Part shown: in pieces, positions 1 through 8,898 of the stretch
How the letters are laid out: every line of letters begins with the position of its first letter
Numbering within the stretch: position 1 is the first letter of the stretch
Assembly: GCA_900544075.1 (NCBI GenBank)
Contig: UQTJ01000002.1
Span: forward strand, 124,001-188,000
Direction of reading: 5' to 3'
DNA: 64,000 nucleotides
DNA from: an uncultured Bacteroides sp.
GTDB lineage: Bacteria; Bacteroidota; Bacteroidia; Bacteroidales; Bacteroidaceae
Program-made: the position numbers and the translations under genes
The notes under the pieces: generated by a model
What the model saw: the letters and a program-made list of their open reading frames with translations, nothing else
Databases searched by the model: none
Told to the model about the DNA's origin: nothing

Positions 1-2
1 TA

Positions 3-2342
3 AAAGGAGGCCTCGAAGGACTTGTAGTAGGTGAAGTCCTGACTTGCGAGCCTCATCCAAATTCAGACCATATGCACGTAACTACCGTAAACTTGGGACA
101 GGGTGAGCCTGTACAGATAGTTTGTGGTGCAGCAAACGTAGCGGCAGGTCAGAAAGTAATCGTAGCAACTCTTGGAACAAAACTTTATGATGGCGACGAA
201 TGTTTCACCATCAAGAAATCAAAACTCCGTGGTGTAGAATCAAACGGTATGATTTGTGCGGAAGATGAAATCGGTGTGGGAACAAGCCACGACGGTATCA
301 TCGTTCTTCCTGCAGACACTGTTCTGGGAACTCCTGCAAAAGAATACTACAACATCAAGAGCGAATACGTACTTGAAGTGGATATCACTCCTAACCGTTC
401 GGATGCATGCTCACACTATGGTGTAGCTCGCGACCTTTACGCTTGGTTAATCCAGAACGGTCATAAGGCTGAATTGAAACGTCCTTCTGTAGACGCATTC
501 AAGGTAGACAGCAACAATCTGAATATCGACATTGAAGTGGAAAACACTGAAGCATGTCCAAGATATGCCGGAGTTGCTATCAAGAACGTAACCGTAAAGG
601 AAAGTCCTGAATGGCTTCAGAACAAACTTCGCCTTATCGGTGTTCGCCCTATCAACAATATCGTCGATATCACAAACTACATACTTCATGCTTACGGACA
701 GCCAATGCACTGTTTCGATGCAAACAAGATTAAAGGTGGCAAAATTGTAGTAAGAACTTGTGCTGAAGGTACTAAGTTCGTTACACTTGATGAAGTGGAA
801 CGTACACTTTCTGAACGCGACCTTATGATTTGCAATGCAGAAGAACCGATGTGTATTGCCGGAGTATTCGGTGGTCTTGATTCAGGTACAACTGAGGCTA
901 CTACAGACGTATTCCTCGAAAGTGCATACTTCAATCCAACATGGGTTCGTAAGACAGCACGCCGTCACGGACTAAGCACAGACTCTTCATTCCGTTTCGA
1001 GCGCGGTATCGACCCTAATATCACTATCTATGCACTGAAGGAAGCTGCAATATTGGTGAAAGAACTTGCCGGCGGTGAAATAGCTTCTGAAATCAAAGAC
1101 AACCACCCAGCTCCTATCGCTGACTTCGCTATCGAACTTTCATACGATTATGTAAATACACTTATCGGAAAGGTTATCCCAGCAGAAACAATCAAGAGCA
1201 TAGTAAACAGTCTTGAAATGAAGATTGTGAACGAAACAGCAGAAGGTCTTTCTCTCCTTGTTCCTCCTTACCGTGTTGACGTACAGCGTCCATGCGACAT
1301 AGTGGAAGATATCCTCCGTATCTATGGATATAACAATGTAGAGATACCTACTAGTCTGAAATCAAGCATCAACGTCAAAGGTGCTGAAGACAAGTCTGTA
1401 AAACTTCAGAACATTGTTTCTGAACAGCTTGTAGGATGCGGATTTAACGAAATAATGAACAACTCGCTTACTGCAGCCGCTTATTATGAAGGACTGGAAA
1501 CTTACAAGCCTGAAAACTTGGTTCGCCTGATGAATCCGTTGAGCAACGACTTGAACGTAATGCGTGCAACTCTGCTGTTCGGTGGTCTGGAAAGCATACA
1601 GCACAATGCAAACCGCAAGAACGCCGATTTGAAATTCTTCGAATTCGGTAAGTGTTATCACTTCAACGAAGAAAAGAAAAATCCGGAAAAGATTCTTGCT
1701 GCATATTCTGAAGAACTTCACCTCGGAATGTGGGTTACAGGTAAGCGCGTAATCAACTCATGGGCACACGCAGACGAAAACTCATCAGTTTACGAACTTA
1801 AGGCATACGTTCTCAATATATTCCGCCGTTTAGGTGTAAACTTCGGTGGTCTTGTATTCGGAAATCTTTCTGACGATATTTACTCTGTAGCTATATCAGT
1901 ACATACTCGTGGAGGAAAACTGTTGGCTACATTCGGAGTCTTGAGTAAAAAGATTCAGAAAGCATTCGATATCGACAATGAAGTTTATTTTGCCGACATC
2001 ATGTGGAATGAACTGATGAAGTCAATCAAGGGTAACAGAGTTACTTATAAGGAAATTTCTAAGTTCCCTGCTGTTAAACGTGACCTTGCATTGCTTATCG
2101 ACAAGAAAGTACAGTTCGCTGAAATCGAAAAGATAGCTTACGATACAGACAAGAAGCTCCTGAAATCTGTTGAACTGTTCGACGTTTACGAAGGCAAGAA
2201 CCTTGAGGCAGGCAAGAAGAGCTACGCAGTAAGCTTCATGCTTCAGGATGAAAATGCAACATTGAACGACAAACAGATTGACAAGTTCATGCAGAAACTT
2301 ATCACTAACCTGCAGAACAAGCTTGATGCTAAATTGAGATAA
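3..2342 (+). CDS. pheT: Phenylalanyl-tRNA synthetase beta chain, 5' end outside window
   Basis: Beta chain of phenylalanyl-tRNA synthetase, which with PheS charges tRNA-Phe in the cytoplasm. The frame is already open at base 3, so the true start and roughly the first 40 residues (judged from the usual length near 800-820) lie before the window; the ATG at 72 is internal. In order one sees the tRNA-binding OB fold (VVGEVLTCEPHPNSD), the core with VDITNY and GQPMHCFDA, and the C-terminal FDX-ACB anticodon-binding domain (FPAVKRDLALL) in the last 90 or so residues. yebC follows after 39 bp with no terminator between them, so cotranscription is likely. Identification is secure. Confidence 0.97.
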   Translation, partial: KGGLEGLVVGEVLTCEPHPNSDHMHVTTVNLGQGEPVQIVCGAANVAAGQKVIVATLGTKLYDGDECFTIKKSKLRGVESNGMICAEDEIGVGTSHDGIIVLPADTVLGTPAKEYYNIKSEYVLEVDITPNRSDACSHYGVARDLYAWLIQNGHKAELKRPSVDAFKVDSNNLNIDIEVENTEACPRYAGVAIKNVTVKESPEWLQNKLRLIGVRPINNIVDITNYILHAYGQPMHCFDANKIKGGKIVVRTCAEGTKFVTLDEVERTLSERDLMICNAEEPMCIAGVFGGLDSGTTEATTDVFLESAYFNPTWVRKTARRHGLSTDSSFRFERGIDPNITIYALKEAAILVKELAGGEIASEIKDNHPAPIADFAIELSYDYVNTLIGKVIPAETIKSIVNSLEMKIVNETAEGLSLLVPPYRVDVQRPCDIVEDILRIYGYNNVEIPTSLKSSINVKGAEDKSVKLQNIVSEQLVGCGFNEIMNNSLTAAAYYEGLETYKPENLVRLMNPLSNDLNVMRATLLFGGLESIQHNANRKNADLKFFEFGKCYHFNEEKKNPEKILAAYSEELHLGMWVTGKRVINSWAHADENSSVYELKAYVLNIFRRLGVNFGGLVFGNLSDDIYSVAISVHTRGGKLLATFGVLSKKIQKAFDIDNEVYFADIMWNELMKSIKGNRVTYKEISKFPAVKRDLALLIDKKVQFAEIEKIAYDTDKKLLKSVELFDVYEGKNLEAGKKSYAVSFMLQDENATLNDKQIDKFMQKLITNLQNKLDAKLR

Positions 2343-2381
2343 TAATACAATAATAAAAATAACATATAAAATTATAAACCA

Positions 2382-3113
2382 ATGGGAAGAGCGTTTGAAT
2401 ATAGAAAAGCTGCCAAATTGAAAAGATGGGGTCACATGGCAAAGACCTTTACACGTCTGGGTAAACAAATTGCAATTGCAGTAAAAGCAGGTGGTCCGGA
2501 ACCGGAAAACAACCCTACACTTCGTTCTATCATCGCTGTCTGCAAGCGTGAAAACATGCCGAAGGACAACATCGAACGTGCTATCAAGAATGCACAGGGT
2601 AAAGACCAGAGCGACTACAAGAGCATGACTTACGAAGGATACGGCCCTCACGGAGTTGCTGTATTCGTTGATACCCTTACTGACAACACAACACGTACTG
2701 TAGCTGACGTTCGTTCAGTATTCAACAAATTTGCCGGTAACCTTGGAACTACAGGTTCACTTGCTTTCTTGTTCGACCACAAATGTGTATTCACATTCAA
2801 GAAGAAAGACGGTCTTGACATGGAAGAACTTATCCTCGACCTTATCGACTACAACGTAGAAGATGAGTACGACGAAGATCCGGAAGAAGGAACAATCACT
2901 ATCTACGGTGATCCTAAGAGCTACTCTCTTATCCAGAAACACCTCGAAGAATGTGGTTTCGAAGATGTCGGTGGTGAGTTCACATACGTGCCAAACGATT
3001 TGAAAGATGTTACTCCAGAACAGCGCGAAACTATCGACAAGATGGTAGAACGTCTTGAAGAATTCGACGATGTGCAGAATGTTTACACTAACATGAAGCC
3101 AGAAGAAGAGTAA
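2382..3113 (+). CDS. yebC: YebC/PmpR family protein (TACO1 type)
   Basis: Full-length (243 residues) member of the YebC/PmpR/TACO1 family. Such proteins have been described as DNA-binding regulators and, more recently, as factors that help ribosomes through proline-rich stretches; which role applies here is not visible. The family start MGRAFEYRKAAKLKRWG is intact, as are the NPTLRSII and MPKDNIERAIKNA segments and the acidic second half (EDEYDEDPEEG). The ATG at 2382 places the conserved N-terminus at residue 1. It sits 39 bp behind pheT and ends at a clear terminator. Confidence 0.96.
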   Translation: MGRAFEYRKAAKLKRWGHMAKTFTRLGKQIAIAVKAGGPEPENNPTLRSIIAVCKRENMPKDNIERAIKNAQGKDQSDYKSMTYEGYGPHGVAVFVDTLTDNTTRTVADVRSVFNKFAGNLGTTGSLAFLFDHKCVFTFKKKDGLDMEELILDLIDYNVEDEYDEDPEEGTITIYGDPKSYSLIQKHLEECGFEDVGGEFTYVPNDLKDVTPEQRETIDKMVERLEEFDDVQNVYTNMKPEEE

Positions 3114-3137
3114 TCATTCTTTAAGATACTGACTGAA

Positions 3138-3182
3138 ACAGATTTCGCATAAAGTATTCTTCATGTGAAATCTGTTTTTTTA
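3138..3182 (+). terminator. Rho-independent terminator after pheT-yebC
   Basis: A perfect 9-bp stem, ACAGATTTC (3138-3146) with GAAATCTGT (3167-3175), is followed directly by a T run. It lies 24 bp behind the yebC stop and closes that transcription unit. Confidence 0.85.
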
Positions 3183-3205
3183 TAATCCAATAATAAACAA
3201 TAACG

Positions 3206-3445
3206 ATGAAAATAAACTACAGAACACAAGGAACATGCAGTTCATTTATCGAAGTTGAAGTTGAGAACAATAAGATTAAGGAAGTAAGCTTCACAGGGGG
3301 ATGTAACGGAAATCTTAAAGGCATCTGCTCGCTCGTAAAAGGGATGGAGGTAAACGAAGTTATCTCGCGCCTTGAAGGTATCCGTTGCGGAAACAAGAAC
3401 ACTTCATGTCCTGACCAGCTTTGCAAGGCTTTGAAAAGCATGTAA
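3206..3445 (+). CDS. TIGR03905-type TSCPD domain protein
   Basis: A 79-residue protein consisting almost only of a TSCPD domain, named after the motif visible here as NTSCPDQL. Cysteines occur in CSSF, GGCNGN, GICSL, RCGNK, SCPDQ and LCKAL contexts, which would suit metal or redox chemistry. The same domain forms the C-terminus of some class II ribonucleotide reductases; the free-standing form has no settled function. It lies alone between two terminators, so it is probably a single-gene unit, although no good promoter was recognised in the 60 bp upstream. Confidence 0.85.
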   Translation: MKINYRTQGTCSSFIEVEVENNKIKEVSFTGGCNGNLKGICSLVKGMEVNEVISRLEGIRCGNKNTSCPDQLCKALKSM

Positions 3446-3473
3446 TCTAAAATACTCTAACTATAGACTATCC

Positions 3474-3519
3474 AGCAATGCCTCTTATATCTAACAATAA
3501 GTGTCATTGCTTTTGTTTT
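3474..3519 (+). terminator. Terminator after the TSCPD gene
   Basis: An interrupted stem, AGCAATG/CATTGCT (3474-3480 with 3505-3511) plus inner CTTAT/ATAAG, is followed by TTTTGTTTT. It begins 29 bp after the stop codon. Confidence 0.75.
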
Positions 3520-3598
3520 ATGCATCAGTTTATATTAATTGTTTTAAGGTATCACGATTTCCATTTTGTAACAAATACAATTTTTATATAATAATATA

Positions 3599-3627
3599 TT
3601 GAAAATAGATAGTTTTTACTATTTTTG
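3599..3627 (+). promoter_or_regulatory. Bacteroides-type promoter for the cytochrome c assembly genes
   Basis: A TTG at 3599-3601 and TATTTTTG at 3620-3627 fit the Bacteroides -33 TTG / -7 TAnnTTTG pattern with an 18-base spacer. Transcription would start near 3634, about 43 bases before the ATG at 3677. The open frame that could be read from the TTG at 3599 begins inside this promoter, which argues for the later start. Confidence 0.6.
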
Positions 3628-3676
3628 CATCAAAATACACAGAAACAACTTTCTTAAGACTTATAACGATATAAAA

Positions 3677-4582
3677 ATGGCGAAAAATATCTACCTGATA
3701 TTATTATATCCTATAATGGCAGCAGTCATTATACAATATTTTGCAGGAAATTTCCCGTTCCATTTCTTTGAGTTCCCACTGAATATTATTCTTGGGGTGA
3801 TATGGATTTATTCCATTTACATGCTTTTACGCGAAAAGAGCCGTGACAATAATATATCAAGAGTTCTTGTATCCCCTAAAACCACGGCATTCAGCCTGTT
3901 TCTTTTCGTATGCGGAACTCTCGTTATCGGACTTTTTCCACAACTGTCATCTATAGAAGCAGAACAGAAAGAAGGAATATTAGGTAAGCTTGGATTCTAC
4001 AATTTCATGTCCTCATGGATTTTTGTGTTGATACTGTTTATACTGCTATCACATCTTGCAGCCATAACTATAAGAGGATTTAAGACCAGAAAGAAGAAAA
4101 GATGGAGATTTCTGCTCAACCATGCCGGAGTATGGATTGCACTTTTCGGTGGTTTTATGGGTAGCAGCGACATTATCACAGCAAGAATTCCCGTATTTTT
4201 CGATAAAGAGAACAATGAAGCTCTGACCATGGAGGGCAAGCATCTCTATCTTGACTACGATCTGCAACTGACAGATTTCGAAGCCGATTACTACCAGAAC
4301 GGAATGCCTAAAAGCTATGTAGCAAAGGTAAAAGTATCTGACAGAAAGTCCGGAGAATCATCACAGATAAGTCTTGAGGTAAACCACCCTCACGAATATA
4401 AATTCGGTGAAGATATATATCTGGTAAGCTACGATACACGCAGCGACAAACCACAATACTGTGTCCTGCAGATAGTACATCAACCATGGAAATATATCCA
4501 ACTCATAGGTATAATAATGACAATAGCCGGAGCTGCAGGAATGTTTATCGGAGGACCACAAAAACAGACTTCAAAGCAGTAA
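3677..4582 (+). CDS. Cytochrome c biogenesis protein, ResB-like (System II)
   Basis: Membrane partner in System II cytochrome c maturation, which brings haem across the membrane and attaches it to CXXCH apocytochromes. The 301-residue protein has about four membrane segments (residues near 5-25, 30-50, 65-85 and 110-130), a soluble central part, and a last membrane segment near the C-terminus (QLIGIIMTIAGAAGMFIGG). Family-like stretches are LLNHAGVWIALFGGFMG and VNHPHEYKFG. The ATG at 3677 is preferred over the upstream TTG at 3599, which would add 26 residues from inside the promoter. The CcsA partner follows 25 bp downstream, and a c-type peroxidase comes next. Confidence 0.88.
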   Translation: MAKNIYLILLYPIMAAVIIQYFAGNFPFHFFEFPLNIILGVIWIYSIYMLLREKSRDNNISRVLVSPKTTAFSLFLFVCGTLVIGLFPQLSSIEAEQKEGILGKLGFYNFMSSWIFVLILFILLSHLAAITIRGFKTRKKKRWRFLLNHAGVWIALFGGFMGSSDIITARIPVFFDKENNEALTMEGKHLYLDYDLQLTDFEADYYQNGMPKSYVAKVKVSDRKSGESSQISLEVNHPHEYKFGEDIYLVSYDTRSDKPQYCVLQIVHQPWKYIQLIGIIMTIAGAAGMFIGGPQKQTSKQ

Positions 4583-4607
4583 CAATAACCATTATAACTA
4601 TAAAAAA

Positions 4608-5396
4608 ATGACAATAAACTGGGATGTTTTCTATATATTCACCATCGTTTCCGTAATCCTGTGGATTATAAGTGCGGTTGCCTCTGCAGCTAAAGACGGA
4701 ATCTCAAAAACAGCCGTTGCAGCAAGTCTGTCAGGTAGCATCGTTTTCATGGCATTTATCATAGGACTGTGGATTTATCAGCAAAGACCTCCGCTCAGAA
4801 CAATGGGAGAAACCAGACTATGGTATTCGCTCTTCATGGGAATATCCGGCCTTATCACCTACTGGAGATGGAAATACAGATGGATACTCTCCTTCTCTAC
4901 TCTGGTATCTGCAGTGTTCTGCATCATCAACATACTCAAGCCGGAGATACACGACCAGTCGCTGATGCCTGCCCTGCAGAGCGCATGGTTCATCCCTCAT
5001 GTGACTGTTTATATGTTTTCATACTCAGTGCTTGGATGCGCATTCATCATAGGATGTATAGGAATGAAAAAACATAAGGAGATATACACAACTACTGCAG
5101 ACGAACTGGTATATACCGGAACAGCCTTCCTCACAATAGGTATGCTGACCGGAGCTATATGGGCCAAGGATGCATGGGGTAACTACTGGAGCTGGGACCC
5201 GAAGGAAACATGGGCAGCCATAACATGGACAATTTACCTGCTATACATACACATACGGTTGCAAAGAACGTATAAAAGTAAAAAACTGCTGTACGGACTG
5301 CTCATAGCTGGATTCCTGTCACTTCAGATGTGCTGGTATGGAGTAAACTACCTTCCGGCAGCTCAGAAAAGTGTACATTTATATAATAGACAATAA
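4608..5396 (+). CDS. ccsA: Cytochrome c biogenesis protein CcsA
   Basis: Haem-handling subunit of System II cytochrome c assembly. The 262-residue integral membrane protein has about eight hydrophobic segments and the diagnostic tryptophan-rich loop WGNYWSWDPKETWAAITW (around residues 188-205), which presents haem at the periplasmic face. Conserved histidines lie in FIPHVTVYM and near the C-terminus (YIHIRL). It directly follows the ResB-like gene, so the two halves of the complex are encoded together rather than fused as in some relatives. The target cytochrome may be the peroxidase encoded 46 bp downstream. Confidence 0.93.
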   Translation: MTINWDVFYIFTIVSVILWIISAVASAAKDGISKTAVAASLSGSIVFMAFIIGLWIYQQRPPLRTMGETRLWYSLFMGISGLITYWRWKYRWILSFSTLVSAVFCIINILKPEIHDQSLMPALQSAWFIPHVTVYMFSYSVLGCAFIIGCIGMKKHKEIYTTTADELVYTGTAFLTIGMLTGAIWAKDAWGNYWSWDPKETWAAITWTIYLLYIHIRLQRTYKSKKLLYGLLIAGFLSLQMCWYGVNYLPAAQKSVHLYNRQ

Positions 5397-5442
5397 TCCC
5401 AAAAGGAAACTACTAATACTAACATTTTAAAAAAGTGAGATT

Positions 5443-6816
5443 ATGAAGAAGAAGATTATCTTGGCAGCATTACTGATTGCAGCTGGAGCTGTGGCAGTTT
5501 ACCGCCTTGTGAATCAGGCTCCATCAGAATCGCTTGCAGCAAACGAAAGAATGCTTGCAATACTTACTGACGGAGGATGTATGGAATGCCATTCGGCAAA
5601 TCCTAAACTTCCTTTCTATGCCAACTTCCCTATTGCAGGAAAAGTGGTGAAAGAGGACATCGAGAAAGGATACAGAGAGTTTGACGTAGAGCCTATGATG
5701 ACTGCTCTCAAGAATGGTGAGAAAGTAGGCGAAGTCGATTTGGCAAAAGTAGAAAAGGTAATAAAAGACGGTACAATGCCGTTGGCAAAATATTACCTTG
5801 TACACTGGGGTTCGTCTATGACTGGCAAGAAAACAGAGATTGCTCTTGACTGGGTAAAGAATTACAGAGCTCAGGCGTATCCAAATACTCTGGCTGCTGC
5901 TGAGTTTGCAAACGAGCCTGTACGCCCTATACACGATTCTATCCCTGTAAATATCCGCAAGGTTATCCTTGGAGATATGCTTTTCCACGACACACGTCTT
6001 TCTGTAGACAATACCGTATCGTGTGCAACTTGTCATGCTCTGAACACTGCTGGTGTGGACAACAAGCGTTTCTCAGAAGGTGTTGACGGACAGGTTGGAG
6101 GTGTAAACGCACCTACGGTGTTCAATGCTCACTACAATTTCGTTCAGTTCTGGGACGGACGTGCCGCTACACTGGCAGCACAGGCAGGCGGTCCTCCACT
6201 CAACCCAATCGAGATGGGACACAAATCATTCGATGATATCTGTAAGGTGCTTTCTGAAGACAAAGCTTTCGAAAAAGCATTTATGGAAGTATATCCGGAA
6301 GGATTCACTCAGGAAACAATCACTGATGCTATTCAGGAATTCGAACGTACACTGATTACTCCTAACTCTAAGTTCGACAAATATCTGAAAGGCGACAAGA
6401 ACATCCTTACAGCAGAAGAGGTAAACGGCTACGAACTGTTCAAGGAATACAACTGTGCTACTTGCCATGTGGGTGAAAATCTTGGAGGTCAGTCATACGA
6501 GCTGATGGGAATCAGAGCTGACTACTTCGGCGACAGAGGTACTGAAATCACATTCGAAGACCATGGCCGCAACAAGGAAACCAAGACTGAACGCGACATG
6601 CACAGATTCAAAGTTCCTGGCTTGAGAAACATCGAACTGACAGGCCCTTACTACCACGACGGTACCAAGAAGACACTTGAAGAGGCTGTAAACGATATGG
6701 CTAAATACGAAGTAGGTATCACACTTACAGAAACTGAAACTGCCAACATCGTGAAGTTCCTGAAAACTCTTACAGGTGAATACAAGGGTAAGACTCTTAC
6801 TAATGACAATCTGTAA
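5443..6816 (+). CDS. Tri-haem cytochrome c peroxidase
   Basis: Periplasmic di-haem type peroxidase (CCP/MauG family) that reduces hydrogen peroxide with electrons from the respiratory chain, carrying an extra N-terminal haem domain. Three haem sites are visible: CMECH at residues 46-50, CATCH at 194-198 and CATCH at 338-342. The N-terminus has a short hydrophobic segment (about residues 4-20) that acts as a signal or anchor. The first domain (about 30-145) fits the small haem-binding domain found in front of CCPs in Bacteroidetes; the remaining 310 residues are the two-haem core with FHDTRLS and NAPTVFN. It follows ccsA by 46 bp and ends at a hairpin. Confidence 0.94.
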   Translation: MKKKIILAALLIAAGAVAVYRLVNQAPSESLAANERMLAILTDGGCMECHSANPKLPFYANFPIAGKVVKEDIEKGYREFDVEPMMTALKNGEKVGEVDLAKVEKVIKDGTMPLAKYYLVHWGSSMTGKKTEIALDWVKNYRAQAYPNTLAAAEFANEPVRPIHDSIPVNIRKVILGDMLFHDTRLSVDNTVSCATCHALNTAGVDNKRFSEGVDGQVGGVNAPTVFNAHYNFVQFWDGRAATLAAQAGGPPLNPIEMGHKSFDDICKVLSEDKAFEKAFMEVYPEGFTQETITDAIQEFERTLITPNSKFDKYLKGDKNILTAEEVNGYELFKEYNCATCHVGENLGGQSYELMGIRADYFGDRGTEITFEDHGRNKETKTERDMHRFKVPGLRNIELTGPYYHDGTKKTLEEAVNDMAKYEVGITLTETETANIVKFLKTLTGEYKGKTLTNDNL

Positions 6817-6848
6817 CTGATTACAAAATCCCAATTATAAATGACAGA

Positions 6849-6897
6849 AATCCCGATTCGGAAACCTAAAAACAATTCCGAACCGGGATTCTTCTTA
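6849..6897 (+). terminator. Terminator after the cytochrome c peroxidase gene
   Basis: A 14-position stem with one mismatch, 6849-6862 with 6877-6890 (arms AATCCCG-TTCGGA and TCCGAA-CGGGATT), lies 32 bp behind the stop. The trailing CTTCTTATAT is only moderately T-rich. Confidence 0.65.
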
Positions 6898-6900
6898 TAT

Positions 6901-6930
6901 AAAAAGGCCTGGCAAAATCAAAGTCCGGCC
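6901..6930 (-). terminator. Terminator for the converging lipoprotein gene
   Basis: Read on the minus strand, GGCC-x-GAC pairs with GGC-x-GGCC (6923-6930 with 6906-6913, one mismatch, one G-U) and is followed by TTTTT. It sits 6 bp behind the lipoprotein stop, back to back with the plus-strand terminator. Confidence 0.5.
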
Positions 6931-6935
6931 ATTTT

Positions 6936-7892
6936 TCATTTCTCTGTAAATTCTATAGAAGATTCATTTCCAGACAAAGTAAGTGTCATATTCTTGCCTT
7001 TTCCACGAATATCGGCAAAAACGTTCTTATATCCGTAACCGGAAGCAGTACGATACTGATAAAGCAAATAATCTACACCATTATAATTCATCTGAGCCAC
7101 TCCTGCATTATTGAAAAATGTAACGAACAGATTCTCATCACCTTTTCCTGTAAATTCTGCATTAATAGTATTCTCTGTTCCAGATGTAGCATAAAGCAAC
7201 TTACCTCTTCTGGTAACCAGCCATTCATCGTTATACTTCTCTACCATATAAGTATCATCATCCTCTACGTTCCATACTGCAGTACCATTAGGTCTGACAC
7301 GCTTGTCCAATACCACAGCTCCTCCTGGCAAAAACAGTTCAACCTTCGATGAATCGTCAGAAAACACTGAATATGCAGCCATAGTGGCATTCGGATCTGT
7401 AGCCGACAGCAAACGGTTACCTTCCTCAAAAATCCTTATCTTTTTATCAAGTACTTTTGAATAAGTATATCCCTTGGCCGCATCACTACCTCCAATGAGT
7501 TGTCCTTCAGGATTTTCAAATTTAACATACTGAATACGATACATATCGCCTTTCCCCAAGGTCAAAGTATCATTATTCAATGAAATAACATTCAGTGTAT
7601 CTGAGAACTGTATCGTCTGACCATTTCCAATACTTTCGCCTGACAATACAATATTGCACTCCTTACCATTCTTCAACAACTCCCATCCGTTATATTTCAG
7701 CGTAGCCATACCCACAGACGAAGCCTTTCCGTCTTTTTCAAACACAACACCCTGAAGGATATGCTTGTTTACAGGCATTATCTCATGCCATTCGCCAATG
7801 AACGATGTTTCATTAAATAAATTTCCCCCTTCTGCACACGACATCATAATCACTAATGATGCTGGTAAAAATAAAAGATTGTTTTTTTTCAT
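6936..7892 (-). CDS. Lipoprotein with lipocalin-like and MliC-like domains
   Basis: Predicted lipoprotein of 318 residues: hydrophobic signal, then a lipobox with the modified cysteine at about residue 19 (VIMMSCAEGG). Residues 30-130 (FIGEWHEI, then GMATLKYNGWELL) resemble the lipocalin-like domain common in Bacteroides lipoproteins. Two later segments, around 170-230 and 240-318, have the rhythm of MliC lysozyme-inhibitor domains, the second with YRTASGYGYKN near the MliC pattern SASGxxY. If that reading is right it could bind host lysozyme or another ligand at the cell surface; this is inference. It lies 10 bp behind the beta-lactamase gene and is probably cotranscribed with it. Confidence 0.65.
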   Translation of the reverse strand: MKKNNLLFLPASLVIMMSCAEGGNLFNETSFIGEWHEIMPVNKHILQGVVFEKDGKASSVGMATLKYNGWELLKNGKECNIVLSGESIGNGQTIQFSDTLNVISLNNDTLTLGKGDMYRIQYVKFENPEGQLIGGSDAAKGYTYSKVLDKKIRIFEEGNRLLSATDPNATMAAYSVFSDDSSKVELFLPGGAVVLDKRVRPNGTAVWNVEDDDTYMVEKYNDEWLVTRRGKLLYATSGTENTINAEFTGKGDENLFVTFFNNAGVAQMNYNGVDYLLYQYRTASGYGYKNVFADIRGKGKNMTLTLSGNESSIEFTEK

Positions 7893-7902
7893 AATACAAT
7901 TC

Positions 7903-8796
7903 TTATTGATTACTAATATTCTTATATACTATAGACGATATTTCTGCTATTATCCTTTCAGTAGTTTCGTAGCCCTCGGCAGAATCTTTTACGAATACTG
8001 CTATCAGATAACGGTCACCGTCCGGCAAATCAATAAATCCGATATCATTTATACCAATATACCGTCCATCGGAGTTCTTGTCGCCTGTCCCGGTTTTATG
8101 ACCTATCACAGCACCTGTATTCTTCAGCGGATATGGCAATCTGCAGATACCCGTGGTACATTCCGTCATTGTTCTTTTTATAAAATCATAATATTCACCT
8201 GAAACTGCATCCCCATCAAGAAATAAATTTATCAGACGTACAGCAGCCATAGGTGTAGTCCAGTTTCTGTAACAGTTGGCAAGGTTCTCATGCATATCGT
8301 TTTCATCTATTTCTATTGAAAAATCATCAATACCCAATGAGCGAATATACCTGTCTGTATCTTTTATGCTAAGAATACGGTTGAACAGAATATCACATGC
8401 ATTATTGTCGCTAAGTTGGAGTGTATATTCCATAAGTTCCGATAAGCTTATGCGGATATTCCCTTCCGGAAATCTGTCGCGTAATGGACTATAAGTATTC
8501 TCCCTTAACTCTTTCTTTGATATATTAATTACAGAGTCCAATGGCATTCCTTTCTTCTGCAGATGATGACATACTGCTAATGCCTGATGAAACTTGAAGA
8601 CACTCATCATAGGATATTTATCGCAATTATTCACTGTCAGAGTATCAGTATCGTTTATCATTACGGCTACACCAACTTTTGCATCGTATTTATCTATACT
8701 GTGTATGATTTCATTTCTTAGTGAAGAAAAAGGATCAGCTTTTACAATAATCGAGATAAAAGACAATAATAAAAAAGCAACTGATTTTGTTTTCAT
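7903..8796 (-). CDS. Class A beta-lactamase, subclass A2 (CfxA/CblA-like)
   Basis: Periplasmic serine beta-lactamase that hydrolyses beta-lactam rings. The signal peptide covers about residues 1-20. Catalytic motifs are all present: S65-V-F-K68, S129-D-N131, a glutamate at 165 in the omega loop (IEIDENDMHEN) and K234-T-G236. Stretches such as PMMSVFK, HQALAVC and LSDNNACDIL match the Bacteroides A2 enzymes CfxA and CblA, but the sequence recalled for either is clearly not identical, so no allele name is given. Length (297) is normal. A strong terminator lies 25 bp upstream, leaving little room for its promoter. Substrate range cannot be read from sequence. Confidence 0.94.
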   Translation of the reverse strand: MKTKSVAFLLLSFISIIVKADPFSSLRNEIIHSIDKYDAKVGVAVMINDTDTLTVNNCDKYPMMSVFKFHQALAVCHHLQKKGMPLDSVINISKKELRENTYSPLRDRFPEGNIRISLSELMEYTLQLSDNNACDILFNRILSIKDTDRYIRSLGIDDFSIEIDENDMHENLANCYRNWTTPMAAVRLINLFLDGDAVSGEYYDFIKRTMTECTTGICRLPYPLKNTGAVIGHKTGTGDKNSDGRYIGINDIGFIDLPDGDRYLIAVFVKDSAEGYETTERIIAEISSIVYKNISNQ

Positions 8797-8820
8797 CTAT
8801 GTTTTTACATTAAAAGGATA

Positions 8821-8875
8821 CAAAAAAATAATTGACAAAATTAATCATCTAAATGATTAATCCTATCAATTATTT
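8821..8875 (-). terminator. Nested-hairpin terminator after the DUF1349 gene
   Basis: A 50-bp two-level palindrome: outer arms 8826-8835 with 8866-8875 (10 bp) and inner arms ATTAATCAT/ATGATTAAT, 8840-8848 with 8853-8861 (9 bp). On the minus strand the outer stem runs into an uninterrupted T tract (the complement of 8822-8828). This should end the DUF1349 transcript. Confidence 0.8.
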
Positions 8876-8898
8876 ACATTATAACATTTGTTATGTAA

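Noticed and set aside
72..2342. ATG at 72 as the pheT start
   Set aside because: The same frame is open from base 3 and encodes conserved pheT sequence before 72, so the gene is cut by the window edge.
3599..3676. TTG start adding 26 residues to the ResB-like protein
   Set aside because: The TTG and following bases form a -33/-7 promoter pair, and the ATG at 3677 gives a normal N-terminus.
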